This document shows positions 1 to 9,358 of a stretch of 64,000 nucleotides of DNA, one piece after another. Made by a program: the position numbers and the translations under genes. Position 1 is the first letter of the stretch. Each line of letters begins with the position of its first letter. The stretch is from JAXLQL01 sp046331625 (GTDB lineage Bacteria; Acidobacteriota; Terriglobia; Bryobacterales; Bryobacteraceae): contig JAXLQL010000020.1 of assembly GCA_046331625.1 (NCBI GenBank), positions 102,452-166,451 on the forward strand. The letters are read 5' to 3'. The notes under the pieces are model-generated. The model searched no databases. It was not told the DNA's origin and saw only the letters and a list, made by a program, of their open reading frames with translations.

Positions 1-704
1 GCGACGATGTCGATTGGCTCGCCGACCCCGCCGGTATCGCCGAACCGCGCGGACTCTCGCACCCCGCGCAAGACGTGCTCGCGGAACTCCGCCAGACCGG
101 CGCGTCCTTCTTCAACGATCTCGTGCGCGGCGCGCATCGCCTTCCGAGCGAAGTCGAAGACGCTCTCTGGGAGCTCGTCGCCGCCGGACTCGTCACTGCC
201 GACGGCTTCGAAAACCTCCGCGCTCTGATCGATCCCAAGCGCCGGAAAGGCGAGGGTCGAGGGCGCACATCGCGTCCACGCCACGCCGCCGGACGCTGGG
301 CCCTGATCCGCTACCGCAAAGACGCCGTCACGCCCGAGCAGCGCATCGAGCGCTTCGCCCGCCAGTTACTCGAACGCTGGGGCGTCGTCATGCGCGATCT
401 GCTCGCCCGCGAAACCCTCGCTCCGCCCTGGCGCGACCTCTTACTCGCCCTCCGCACCATGGAAGCCCGCGGCGAGATCCGCGGCGGCCGCTTCGTGGCC
501 GGGTTCTCGGGCGAGCAGTACGCCAAGCCCGAGGCCATCGAGTTGCTGCGCGGAGTCCGTCGCAGCGCCTCCGATGCCGACGACCAGCTCGCCATCCCCA
601 GCGCCGATCCGCTCAACCTCGCCGGTATCATCCTCCCCGGGCCTCGCATCAACCCCCTCGCCGCTGGCTTCGTGCGGCTGGCCGACTACCGGGTCCCCGC
701 GTGA
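1..704 (+). CDS. Lhr-type DEAD/DEAH-box helicase, C-terminal part (5' truncated by window)
   Basis: The reading frame is open from base 3 with no start codon, so the gene begins before the window; about 233 residues are visible, ending in a TGA at 702-704. The segment reads GASFFNDLVRGAHRLPSEVE, then a winged-helix-like stretch and a glycine-rich tail. This is the pattern of the C-terminal region of large Lhr helicases (ATP-dependent 3'-5' DNA/RNA helicases linked to DNA repair). The helicase motifs themselves lie outside the window, so activity cannot be judged. It converges with the ABC exporter on the other strand, 51 bases away. The family call rests on the C-terminal signature only. Confidence 0.8.
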   Translation, partial: DDVDWLADPAGIAEPRGLSHPAQDVLAELRQTGASFFNDLVRGAHRLPSEVEDALWELVAAGLVTADGFENLRALIDPKRRKGEGRGRTSRPRHAAGRWALIRYRKDAVTPEQRIERFARQLLERWGVVMRDLLARETLAPPWRDLLLALRTMEARGEIRGGRFVAGFSGEQYAKPEAIELLRGVRRSASDADDQLAIPSADPLNLAGIILPGPRINPLAAGFVRLADYRVPA

Positions 705-755
705 ATCCGGCATGCGAATCCACGGCCACCGTCGTCTGTTCCGAACTTGCCCCGC

Positions 756-2471
756 TCACTCCTCTTCGCCCCGGCCCCACCACCACCCATAGAACCCCAC
801 CGACACCGCCCACCCCACCACCGCGATCGCAAAAAACCTGGCGTCCTGCCGCATCAGATTCGACGCTGCGAACGCCGCTACTACCTGCGTCAACCCCGAA
901 GGCAGCAGCGCTCCGTGCACGAATCCCCACTTCTCCTGCGCCACCGGTTGCCGCACTGAGTGATGATGCCCCACTGCCAGTACAGCCAACGCCGCCGCTA
1001 GCCCACTCATCGGATCGAGTCCCGCCGTCAACGCCAACGCCACAGCCATGAACGCCATGTCTTTCGCCAACAGGATCCGCCACCCGGAGATCGGCAGCAT
1101 CCGATATCGCGTGAATCCAGACCGCGCCTCGAGTCCGAACAAACACTGCGCGTACGTGCTGAGTATGATCACCACCAGCATCGCCACCATGGGGCGAAAC
1201 TCGGGCTCGGCGGCGGGCCGCAATAACCGAAACGCCACGCCTGACGCGGCCAGCAGTGCGGCGATCCAGGTATCCAGCACGCACAGCATTTCGCGCAGGT
1301 TCTTGCGCATCAGTTGCCCCATTGTGCCCGGTAGCGCGGGGATCCATCGGAGTAAGTTCACTCGCGGCACGCGCGCCAGAAGCAGTTTCACGCCTTGCAC
1401 CGCGACCGCTGCTGCCGCTAACTGCAACGCCGCCGCGCGCCCCTTGGAAAAGAGCACCAGTAATAGAGCCACCCAGGCCACCGGAGTCAGCACCAGGCTC
1501 CCTGCCCGCACCGCAAGCCACTCGGCTGGAGTCAGTGGCCACAAGTGCCGCCGTTCTTCCGGGATCTTCGCCGCGGGTGATGAGCTCAACGGAACCAGCA
1601 GAGCGGCCGCGGCCAGCACCATCACAAACATCCCCGCTGGCCCCAGAAAATACAGCACCAGTAACAGGTTGTTTCCGCCCACCGAGTGATAGCGTTTTTG
1701 CTCCCGGGCAACCAGGCGCCCGAGTGCCTTCAGGACCGCCGCGATCCGAGCCATGGCAAGTCCAATTGCGGTGGCGCTTCCACCAGATCGAAGTAGTGCT
1801 CCTCGAGCGATTCCGGCATTCCGATTGCGCCGAGTCCACACGAGCGCTCCCTTACGCAGGAAGAGGATCCGCTGCGCGAGAGTCTCCACGATCGGGAGAA
1901 TGTGCGCTGTCAGCAGGATCGTCACGCCGCGCCGCGCCAGCTCGACGATTAGGTTCTGAATCGTGCGAGAGGTCACCGGATCGATCCCCTCGAACGGCTC
2001 GTCCAAAAACAAAACCCGAGGATCATGTATCAGGGCCAGCGCAAGCGCGGTCTTCTTGCGCATCCCGTGCGAGCACTCCCCAGCGAACGTGTCACGGCCA
2101 TTTTCGAGCGCCAGCGTGTGGATGAGATCGTCCGCGCGCTTGCGGCGCTCGGTTGCCGGGATGCCGTAGACCGAGCCCGCCAGGTCGAGATGCTCGCTCA
2201 CGGTCAGCATATCGAACAGGCCGAGGTTTTCCGGCACCACGCCGATCGCCTGCTTCACCTGATCCGGCTGCTTCGCCACATCGAGTCCGGCCACAGCAGC
2301 CGCCCCACTGCTCGGAGCGAGCAACCCCGTCAGCATCTTCACGATCGTCGACTTGCCCGCTCCGTTCGGACCGAGCAGCGCGCAAATCGAGCCACTCGCG
2401 ATCTCGAACGAGACCTTGTCCACGGCCGTGAAGTCGTCGAACCGGCGCGTCAGTTCTTTCGAGGAAATCAT
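756..2471 (-). CDS. ABC exporter: ATPase and permease read as one frame (probable frameshift fusion)
   Basis: The 571-residue frame starts at an ATG that overlaps the mnmG stop (ATGA), so translation is probably coupled. Residues 1-213 are an ABC-2-type ATPase: Walker A GPNGAGKST (34-42), a degenerate signature SHGMRKK (134-140), Walker B LFLDEPFEG and an H-loop TAH. Residues 240-571 are a separate permease with several hydrophobic segments, beginning MARIAAVLKALGRLV at 1754. Between them, residues 214-239 look like nonsense. The normal ATPase tail (PESLEEHYFDLVEAPPQLDL) is found one frame away and stops at 1730-1732, inside the permease start. Two overlapping genes plus a 1-base indel near 1820-1838 is the simplest reading. 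The substrate is unknown. Confidence 0.8.
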   Translation of the reverse strand: MISSKELTRRFDDFTAVDKVSFEIASGSICALLGPNGAGKSTIVKMLTGLLAPSSGAAAVAGLDVAKQPDQVKQAIGVVPENLGLFDMLTVSEHLDLAGSVYGIPATERRKRADDLIHTLALENGRDTFAGECSHGMRKKTALALALIHDPRVLFLDEPFEGIDPVTSRTIQNLIVELARRGVTILLTAHILPIVETLAQRILFLRKGALVWTRRNRNAGIARGALLRSGGSATAIGLAMARIAAVLKALGRLVAREQKRYHSVGGNNLLLVLYFLGPAGMFVMVLAAAALLVPLSSSPAAKIPEERRHLWPLTPAEWLAVRAGSLVLTPVAWVALLLVLFSKGRAAALQLAAAAVAVQGVKLLLARVPRVNLLRWIPALPGTMGQLMRKNLREMLCVLDTWIAALLAASGVAFRLLRPAAEPEFRPMVAMLVVIILSTYAQCLFGLEARSGFTRYRMLPISGWRILLAKDMAFMAVALALTAGLDPMSGLAAALAVLAVGHHHSVRQPVAQEKWGFVHGALLPSGLTQVVAAFAASNLMRQDARFFAIAVVGWAVSVGFYGWWWGRGEEE

Positions 2472-4318
2472 CGTTCCAAACTCAGATAGACGTCGAGCAC
2501 GGCAATTGCGGCCGGCGTCACTCCCGGAATTCTCGCTGCTTGCCCCAGCGTCTCTGGCCCAACGCGCTCCAGCTTCTCGCGGATCTCGCGCGACAACCCT
2601 GGAATCCCGCCATAAGCGAAGCCAGCCGGAATCGGCCGCCGTTCGGCGTCTTTGAGGCGCCCGATCTGGCGCTCCTGTTGCGAGATGTAGCCCGCGTACT
2701 TGAGCTCGGTCTCGACAGTCGCGAGCACGTTCGCGAGCGGTGGTTCGCCCAGCGCCTCGGCGATCCACCCGCGCAGATGCGCGATGCCGGCCTCGGGTCG
2801 CCGCACCCACACTGCGAGCGTGGGCCGCTCGTCAATGGCGAATGAGTACGAGGGCAGCCGCGCTGGATCCACGCGAGTGCGATTCATCCAATCGAGGATG
2901 CGCGCCTTCTGCGATTGCTTGCGCTCATAGCGCTCCCACCGATCGTCACGCACCAAGCCCACGCGCCGCCCGAGCGGAGTCAACCGGTCATCGGCGTTGT
3001 CGATCCGCAGATGCAAGCGGAACTCGGCGCGCGAGGTGAACATGCGATACGGCTCATCGGCGCCCTTGGTAATCAGGTCGTCGATCAGGATCCCCGCATA
3101 GCCTTCTGTGCGCCCCACCACCACCGGATCGAGTCCGCCGAGCTTGCACGCCGCGTTGATCCCGGCGAGGATCCCCTGACAAGCCGCTTCTTCGTAACCC
3201 GAGGTCCCATTGATCTGCCCGGCCAGAAACAGCCCCGGAATCTTTTTTACTTCAAGCGTGTGCAAGAGCTCGCGCGGATCGATGGCGTCATATTCGATCG
3301 CATATCCGGGCCGGATCATCTCCGCATTCTCGAGCCCAGGAATCGATTCGATCATCGCCGCCTGCACGTCGATCGGCATGCTGGTCGACATGCCGTTCAC
3401 GTAGACCTCGTTCGTGTCGAGCCCCTCGGGTTCGAGGAAAATCTGGTGCCGGCCCTTGTCGGGGAACTTCATGAACTTGTCCTCGATCGAAGGACAATAC
3501 CGCGGACCGATCCCTTCGATCTGTCCGCTATAGAGCGGTGAGCGTGAGATCGCCGCCGTCAAAACATCTTTGGTGCGATCCGTGGTGTAGCCGATGAAGC
3601 ACTCCACTTGCTTGCGCTCGATGCGATCGGTGAGGAACGAAAACGGCGTCGGCTCGTCATCGCCCTTTTGTGGCTCGAATTGTCGCCAGTCGATGGTTCG
3701 CCCATCCAGCCGCGGAGGCGTGCCCGTCTTGAGGCGGGTCCATTGGAGTCCGCTCGAGCGGAGTCGATCGCCCAGCAATTGCGAGGGCGCTTCGCCATTG
3801 CGGCCGCAACTGTACTTGGTCTCGCCCACGTGCGCGAGCCCGTTGAGGAACGTGCCGGTGGTGATGATCACCACACCCGCACGCACTTCGCGCCCATCGC
3901 GCAGCGCCACGCCACACACGCGCCGGCCGTCGTCGAACACCAGCGCTGCTACTTCCGCCTGCACGATCCGCAGGTTCGGCTCGCGCTCGAGCACCTCGCG
4001 CATGCGCACGCGGTACTGCTTCTTATCGCATTGCGCACGCGGCGACCACACCGCCGGACCGCGGCTCGTATTCAGCAGCCGGAACTGGATCCCCACCGCA
4101 TCGGTCACCTCGCCCATCACGCCGCCGAGCGCATCCACTTCACGCACCAGGTGTCCCTTGGCAATGCCGCCGATCGCCGGGTTGCACGACATCTGCGCGA
4201 TGAGGTCGAGATTCATCGTCACCATCGCCGTGCGCAGCCCCATGCGTGCGCACGCCCGCGCCGCTTCGCAGCCTGCGTGGCCGGCGCCGACAATGATCAC
4301 GTCGTAAGAGGCGGGCAT
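2468..4318 (-). CDS. mnmG: tRNA uridine-5-carboxymethylaminomethyl modification enzyme MnmG (GidA)
   Basis: MnmG, with MnmE, builds the cmnm5 group at wobble U34 of certain tRNAs in the cytoplasm, using FAD and folate. The 616-residue length matches the family (about 620-630). The FAD-binding motif GAGHAGCEAA lies at residues 11-20. Both family signatures are present: GPRYCPSIEDK in the middle and AGQINGTSGYEEAACQG further on. The start ATG at 4318 gives the canonical N-terminus. The stop overlaps the start of the ABC exporter ATPase by four bases. No mnmE is seen nearby. Very sure. Confidence 0.97.
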   Translation of the reverse strand: MPASYDVIIVGAGHAGCEAARACARMGLRTAMVTMNLDLIAQMSCNPAIGGIAKGHLVREVDALGGVMGEVTDAVGIQFRLLNTSRGPAVWSPRAQCDKKQYRVRMREVLEREPNLRIVQAEVAALVFDDGRRVCGVALRDGREVRAGVVIITTGTFLNGLAHVGETKYSCGRNGEAPSQLLGDRLRSSGLQWTRLKTGTPPRLDGRTIDWRQFEPQKGDDEPTPFSFLTDRIERKQVECFIGYTTDRTKDVLTAAISRSPLYSGQIEGIGPRYCPSIEDKFMKFPDKGRHQIFLEPEGLDTNEVYVNGMSTSMPIDVQAAMIESIPGLENAEMIRPGYAIEYDAIDPRELLHTLEVKKIPGLFLAGQINGTSGYEEAACQGILAGINAACKLGGLDPVVVGRTEGYAGILIDDLITKGADEPYRMFTSRAEFRLHLRIDNADDRLTPLGRRVGLVRDDRWERYERKQSQKARILDWMNRTRVDPARLPSYSFAIDERPTLAVWVRRPEAGIAHLRGWIAEALGEPPLANVLATVETELKYAGYISQQERQIGRLKDAERRPIPAGFAYGGIPGLSREIREKLERVGPETLGQAARIPGVTPAAIAVLDVYLSLER

Positions 4319-4362
4319 GGGGATGGAAGGGGTGTTCGTTTCATTTTACTGTGGAGCCGGGC

Positions 4363-4391
4363 TTGCGCTTGTTCGGCGGTGCTGGTATTCT
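4363..4391 (+). promoter_or_regulatory. Probable sigma-70 promoter of the padR-ADOP operon
   Basis: A TTGCGC -35 box (4363-4368) is separated by exactly 17 bases from a TATTCT -10 box (4386-4391), 29 bases upstream of the PadR start codon. The short leader holds an AAAGGAA ribosome site. The region lies between divergent mnmG and padR. Predicted by pattern only. Confidence 0.5.
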
Positions 4392-4420
4392 CCTGTAGGT
4401 AAACTAAAGGAACGCTGCCA

Positions 4421-4744
4421 ATGCCTCGTGAAATCCTTCCTGGCACTCTGGACCTCATGGTCCTCAAATCGCTCGACACCGTAGGCTCGATGCACGGCTA
4501 CGGCATCGCGCAACGCATCATCCAGATCTCAGACGGCATTCTCGATCTCAACCAGGGCTCGCTCTACCCGGCTCTCCTCAAGATGGAACAGCGCGGCTGG
4601 ATCTCCAGCGCTTACGGGCAGTCAGACAACAATCGCCGCGCGCGCTTCTACTCGTTGACGGCGGCCGGGCGGCGGCGCCTCAAGGTCGAAATCGAAGAGT
4701 GGCTCGGAACGGTTCGAATCATGGCGCGTTTGCTGGAGGCTTGA
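4421..4744 (+). CDS. PadR-family transcriptional regulator
   Basis: This 107-residue protein is a stand-alone PadR winged helix. It opens with the typical PREILPGTLDLMVLKSL and MHGYGIAQRI, then the wing region LNQGSLYPALLKMEQRGWI and the ARFYSLTAAGRRRL hairpin. In Acidobacteriota such short PadR proteins commonly sit directly before ADOP-type permease genes and are thought to repress them. Here the permease begins four bases after the stop, so the two form an operon. The ATG at 4421 has an AAAGGAA ribosome site. The inducer is unknown. Confidence 0.93.
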   Translation: MPREILPGTLDLMVLKSLDTVGSMHGYGIAQRIIQISDGILDLNQGSLYPALLKMEQRGWISSAYGQSDNNRRARFYSLTAAGRRRLKVEIEEWLGTVRIMARLLEA

Positions 4745-4748
4745 AACC

Positions 4749-7370
4749 ATGCGCGAATTGCTGACACGTTTGCTCCATTCCTTTCGGCGGCGGCAATCGG
4801 ACGATCGCATCGCCGAAGAGACGGCATTTCATCTCGACATGCTCGAAGCCGAGTATCGCGCGAAAGGCCTCGGCCCTTCTCAAGCGCGCGACGCCGCACG
4901 CAGAGAGTTCGGCGGACTCACGCAAATGCAGGATCAGTTTCGCGACCAGGCGAGTCTGCCTTGGCTCGACGCCCTTCTTCGCGATCTCGCATTCGCGCTC
5001 CGGTCATTTTCGAAGACTCCCGGCACCACGGCGCTCATCGTCATGACGCTTGCTCTCGGCATCGGAGCGAACACGGCGGTCTTCAGCCTCTTGCATGAAC
5101 TCCTGCTGCGTCCTCTGCCGTTTGAAAATGCCGGCCGGCTGGTGACGGTCGGCAGAAGGTGGCCGGAAGGAGTCGGAGCGGTCACGCCAAAGGAGTTCGT
5201 TCTGATCCGCGACCACGCAAAGAGCTTCGAAGCCGTGGGCCTCCGGTTCATGTACAAAGGCGAGAACGTGGAAACGCCCGGAATGGCGCGCCACGAGAAG
5301 GCGTTGCGAGTTTCAGATGGATACTTCGGCGTTCGTTCCGCCCAAGCGTTTCTGGGGCGAACCTTCCTCGCCGAAGAAGACGTGCCGCATGGCCCGAACG
5401 TAGCGATCCTCAGTTTCGCGTTCTGGCAGGAAGCCTTCCAGGGCGACGCAGCGATGCTCGGGCGCGCGATTCGGATCGGCGGAGTTCCGCACACAGTAAT
5501 CGGCGTCATGCCCGCGGACTACGATCCGGCGGACCAAGCGCGATTGTGGTTGCCGCTCCAAAACGCGGGCACCGGCAATGACAATAACTACGGGATGTCG
5601 GCGCGGCTGCGGCCCGAGGTGACGGCGGAGCAAGCATCGGCGGAAGTGGATGCGCTCTTCAGGGAACAACTCGACCGTGGCCGCGTCCAGCGCCTGCCCG
5701 CCGCAGTGGTCTCCATGCGTGAGGACCAGGCATCTGAGTTCCGGCAACCTATCCTGCTCCTCTATGGCGGCGTCTGCATCGTGCTGCTCGTGGCTTGCCT
5801 CAACGTCGCGAATCTCTTGGTCGCCAGGTCCGCCGCTCGGGAAAAGGAGATCGCGGTGCGCGCTGCAATCGGCGCCGGCCGCGGCCGCATTGTGCGCCAA
5901 GTGCTCACCGAAAGCGTGTTGCTCTCGGCTTTCGGATGCCTGGCGGGCCTCGCCATCGGCAAGTTGTTTCTCTGGGTTCTCACGAGCCTGATTCCTTACC
6001 GCGAGTTTCAGCATGTGGAGCTATCGCGATTCGCGCTTCTATGGACCATCGGCATTTCCTTCGCTGCCGGCGTGGCTTTCGGCCTCGCGCCCGTGCGGCA
6101 TTCGATCCGCCTGCGGCTTGCCGACGCGCTCAAGGTGGCAAGCGGACGTGCGTCCGCGGCACGCTCCGCTCTGCGGATGCGACAGATCCTCGTGGTCAGC
6201 CAGGTGTCCCTTTCAACCATCCTGCTTGCGATGGCGGGACTGCTCATCCACACCATCCTGAATCTGCGCGCCGTTGATTTGGGATTCGATCCACGCGGAG
6301 TCATGACCGCGCCGATGACGCTCAATGCCGACAAGCTCGCCGACAAGGACTCGCTGCTGACGTACTATCGCCAAGCAGTGGATCGCGTGCGCCAAGTCCC
6401 CGGTATCAAGAGCGTCGCCATCACCACGCAGTTACCTGTGCAAGGCCAGTTCAATCTTCCGTTTGAGTTGCTCGACTCCCCGTCGCTACGCGGGCCCCGA
6501 GGGATGCAGGCGCGCATTCAGACCGTGGACACGTTTCGAACACTCGGCATGCGGATCGTGCGCGGGCGCGATTTCGAGCTTTCCGATCAAACGTCGTCTT
6601 CGCCTGTCGCGGTAGTGAACGAAGCTTTCGCGAAACGCTATTTCGCGGGAAGGGAAGTGCTCGGCCAACGCTTCACGGCGAAGCCCCTGGGGACTCCGGA
6701 TGTCTGGTCGATCGTTGGCGTCGTCAATGACGTCCACGAAACCGGTATTCGCAGCGCGGCGCCTCCCGTGATCTATCTCCTGATGGATCAGGCGCCTCTT
6801 CGCATGCTCCAGATCGTGCATTCCTTCATTCCGGCCAAGTGGGTGATGCGGATGCAGCCTGGTGCGGGCATGAACGCCGCGGCCGAGGTCCGCCGAGCAG
6901 CCGGATCGCTCGACGCCACCCAGCCCTTCCAGGAATTCGTATGGATGGACACGATTGTCTCAGCCACCATGAACATAGAGCGCTTTCTCGGGATGCTACT
7001 CGGAGCATTCGGACTGCTGACACTCATCATGGTCGCCAGCGGACTCTACGGGACTCTTGCGTACTCGGTGGAACAACGCAGACTCGAGATCGGTGTCCGC
7101 GTGGCGTTGGGCGCGGTGGCGTCGGATGTCGCTGGCATGATCGTGGGAAGCGCGTTGAAGCAGGTGGGAATGGGCCTGGCATTGGGGCTCGCGGGCAGCT
7201 ACGCCACATCCAAAGCACTGCGGAGCCTGCTGTTCCAGATCGAGCCTCTCGATGTGGCCAGCCTCGTGGCTGCGGCTGGGGCGTTGCTTCTGGTGGGCGC
7301 AATTGCCGCCGCTGGGCCGAGCCTCATGGCCGTGCGCACCGATCCGATCCGGAGTCTCCGCACAGAATAA
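4749..7370 (+). CDS. ADOP-type ABC transporter permease (MacB/FtsX-like, duplicated)
   Basis: An 873-residue inner-membrane protein of the acidobacterial duplicated orphan permease type. An N-terminal cytoplasmic prefix (about residues 1-75, DDRIAEETAFHLDMLEAEY) is followed by a MacB-like periplasmic core that starts after LIVMTLALGIGANTAVFSLL. There are two FtsX-type membrane units, one around residues 330-440 and one at the C-terminus. The end LMAVRTDPIRSLRTE is typical. No ATPase gene is adjacent, as usual for this orphan group. It probably works in MacB-like mechanotransmission or export; the substrate is not known. Co-transcribed with the PadR gene upstream. Confidence 0.92.
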   Translation: MRELLTRLLHSFRRRQSDDRIAEETAFHLDMLEAEYRAKGLGPSQARDAARREFGGLTQMQDQFRDQASLPWLDALLRDLAFALRSFSKTPGTTALIVMTLALGIGANTAVFSLLHELLLRPLPFENAGRLVTVGRRWPEGVGAVTPKEFVLIRDHAKSFEAVGLRFMYKGENVETPGMARHEKALRVSDGYFGVRSAQAFLGRTFLAEEDVPHGPNVAILSFAFWQEAFQGDAAMLGRAIRIGGVPHTVIGVMPADYDPADQARLWLPLQNAGTGNDNNYGMSARLRPEVTAEQASAEVDALFREQLDRGRVQRLPAAVVSMREDQASEFRQPILLLYGGVCIVLLVACLNVANLLVARSAAREKEIAVRAAIGAGRGRIVRQVLTESVLLSAFGCLAGLAIGKLFLWVLTSLIPYREFQHVELSRFALLWTIGISFAAGVAFGLAPVRHSIRLRLADALKVASGRASAARSALRMRQILVVSQVSLSTILLAMAGLLIHTILNLRAVDLGFDPRGVMTAPMTLNADKLADKDSLLTYYRQAVDRVRQVPGIKSVAITTQLPVQGQFNLPFELLDSPSLRGPRGMQARIQTVDTFRTLGMRIVRGRDFELSDQTSSSPVAVVNEAFAKRYFAGREVLGQRFTAKPLGTPDVWSIVGVVNDVHETGIRSAAPPVIYLLMDQAPLRMLQIVHSFIPAKWVMRMQPGAGMNAAAEVRRAAGSLDATQPFQEFVWMDTIVSATMNIERFLGMLLGAFGLLTLIMVASGLYGTLAYSVEQRRLEIGVRVALGAVASDVAGMIVGSALKQVGMGLALGLAGSYATSKALRSLLFQIEPLDVASLVAAAGALLLVGAIAAAGPSLMAVRTDPIRSLRTE

Positions 7371-7468
7371 AGTTCGCGCCACCCGGCGGGCCCCTGCACC
7401 CTGAAGGCTGCCATTGTCGCGTTTCTCTCAGGCGGATCCCCGAGAGCGCCGCGAGAAAGGACCGAGCC

Positions 7469-8434
7469 ATGCCCTTCCAGTCCGAGTTCGGCGACAGCGA
7501 CAAACTCAACGCCTGCGCCGTCAATGACCCCGATCACGTAGGTGAGCAGTTCTCTTCGAAAGGCCCGTGGGTGGTGCTGATCAAGAAGGCGCTCAACGCC
7601 TGGTCCGCCAAGCAGCGGCCGGCACTTCCGGCGCTCGCCTCCAACGATTCTTTCGATCGAGACACGGGTGATCGCGTAGCTCTCTACAAGCTGCGCCACG
7701 CGCCGCCGATCCTCAACTATCAAGGCAAAATTGATCGCATTGTGGGGAAGAAGACGGTGGCTGCACTGGACCTCGAACTCCCCGCCAAGGCCACGCCCAC
7801 ACCCGCCATCACGATGTCGGCACTTGCCCAACGGGACCGCGCCACTTCGCTCGACTGGGCTCGATCAGCGGTCAAGTTCCTTACCGAGGCGCTCGCGTTT
7901 CTGGTCACGCCGCCGCCTCCACCGATACCCGGCATGCCGCCGCTCATGCCGCCTCGGGTCGGCCTCGCCTTCACGGCGCTCGAAATCCACTTCCACATCA
8001 GCACGGCCGCGATTTCCAAGGAGGATTTCATTCGCAAGGTCATCGAGATTTATCAAAAGGACATCAACGTGCTCGTCTCGAGCGCCTCGTTCTTCATCGA
8101 TGACACTACTTCCGCCGAGGCCACCAAAGGCACTCCCGCGCACGTGCCGTTCGGATCGGGCAAGGTGAACTTCACTCCCGCGTTTCGCGAGCGCTCGGGC
8201 GCCAAGGGCTTCGGACCCAACTGCCGCGCGGCGATGGTGTTGCACGAGCCCATCCACGTGGTGGATCATCCTGCAGCTTCGAGTGGAGCGAATCATGTTC
8301 ACGAGCGCGACGCCAAGTACGAAGCCCAGCCCGCGATGAACCAGTTGCACAACGCGCATTCCTACGCCTGTTTCGCGCAGCATGTGCACTTCGGCCGGGA
8401 TGAACGTTTCGGAATCGGGCGGCCAGCGGAGTAG
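7469..8434 (+). CDS. Putative zinc metallopeptidase (M35/aspzincin-like) with N-terminal peptidoglycan-binding-like domain
   Basis: A 321-residue protein. The ATG at 7469 follows a GAAAGG ribosome site. Residues about 15-95 resemble a PG_binding_1 fold: a helical repeat ending YQGKIDRIVGKKTVAALD, the usual end of that domain. A Pro-rich linker (TPPPPPIPGMPPLMPP) leads to a C-terminal domain with HEPIH at 259-263, an HExxH zinc motif, followed by D266. Later comes NAHSYACFA (295-303), which resembles the NAxxYxxFA motif of aspzincins such as lysine-specific endopeptidases. There is no obvious signal peptide. It follows the ADOP gene by about 100 bases and may not share its transcript. Catalysis is inferred from motifs only. 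Confidence 0.55.
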   Translation: MPFQSEFGDSDKLNACAVNDPDHVGEQFSSKGPWVVLIKKALNAWSAKQRPALPALASNDSFDRDTGDRVALYKLRHAPPILNYQGKIDRIVGKKTVAALDLELPAKATPTPAITMSALAQRDRATSLDWARSAVKFLTEALAFLVTPPPPPIPGMPPLMPPRVGLAFTALEIHFHISTAAISKEDFIRKVIEIYQKDINVLVSSASFFIDDTTSAEATKGTPAHVPFGSGKVNFTPAFRERSGAKGFGPNCRAAMVLHEPIHVVDHPAASSGANHVHERDAKYEAQPAMNQLHNAHSYACFAQHVHFGRDERFGIGRPAE

Positions 8435-8614
8435 CCACTCCCTCGTTCAAAGAAGCGTTCAGCGGTAGCCGCTCGATGAATTTACGAGCGGGCCGCTATA
8501 TCCCCCTTCACTGACGCGGCCCTCCGGTTGTCCGCCGAACGAGGTGGTAGTTGCCACCTCGAGGCTACCTGGGTTCACCAAGCCCTTTCGCGATGGAGCC
8601 CAGCGTGCGACCGC

Positions 8615-9358
8615 TCAAGCCAGGAACACGCCCCAGAATTTCTCCTCATCGATCTTTCTGAGCGCCGCACGCAAGAATGGATTCGCCACGGTCGGCAGGC
8701 GGATCGCCTGGGCCAGAAATCCCGTCTCCGATTCGAGCGCCTGCCGCAGCAGCGGCGCGATCGCGGCGGGTGCATCGGTGAACAGCACAGCCTTGCGCCA
8801 TGCACTCTCGCGCGCCTTCTCGATCGCGAACCCGGCGACCAACTCATCGGTGCGGCCGCCGGCAAAATCGAGCGCCGCAAGCACCGGAGCGTACAGCTTG
8901 GCCACGGAGTCTTGCACTTGGTCAGTGTGCGCTTCGAGGATTGCGTTCACCGCGAGATGATCGGCCTTGCGCAATGCGCGGTCCGGACCGATCCCGGCCG
9001 CAACGAGCGCGAGCGGCAAATCGCCATTGATGTGCGCGTTCATGCCGAGCACCAGATCCTGCAGCACGCTCGTTTCGCCCTTCACGGCTGCGTTGAACGC
9101 GATCTGCCAAGCCTTTGGGCAGTGCGCGAGGTCGCCGCCTTCGAACGCCTCGAGCGCGCCGCGATAGAGATTCGCGAACGCGACAAGGTAGCGCTCCACC
9201 CACACGTTGTCGCGAAACGCCCCTTGCCGGATCTTCTCGCCGACTCCGAGCGTGATCTGCACATACGCGGCGACGAAGACTCCGCGGTGATCGCGCACCT
9301 TCGTGAAGCGGTCCTGGAGCGCTTCGAAGTATGCGGTGGCTTCCGCAAGTGAGGTCAT
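8615..9358 (-). CDS. DUF5995 family protein
   Basis: A 247-residue, probably cytoplasmic and mostly helical protein. It has the features of DUF5995: a variable helical start (residues 1-90), then the conserved block GMNAHINGDLPLALVAAG and an ILEAHTDQVQDSVAKLYAP segment. The conserved N-A-H-I-N and downstream acidic/His residues suggest a small active or metal site, but no activity is known to me. Its start ATG overlaps the stop of the ATP-grasp gene upstream (9355-9358), so the two are translationally coupled and probably act together. Confidence 0.75.
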   Translation of the reverse strand: MTSLAEATAYFEALQDRFTKVRDHRGVFVAAYVQITLGVGEKIRQGAFRDNVWVERYLVAFANLYRGALEAFEGGDLAHCPKAWQIAFNAAVKGETSVLQDLVLGMNAHINGDLPLALVAAGIGPDRALRKADHLAVNAILEAHTDQVQDSVAKLYAPVLAALDFAGGRTDELVAGFAIEKARESAWRKAVLFTDAPAAIAPLLRQALESETGFLAQAIRLPTVANPFLRAALRKIDEEKFWGVFLA

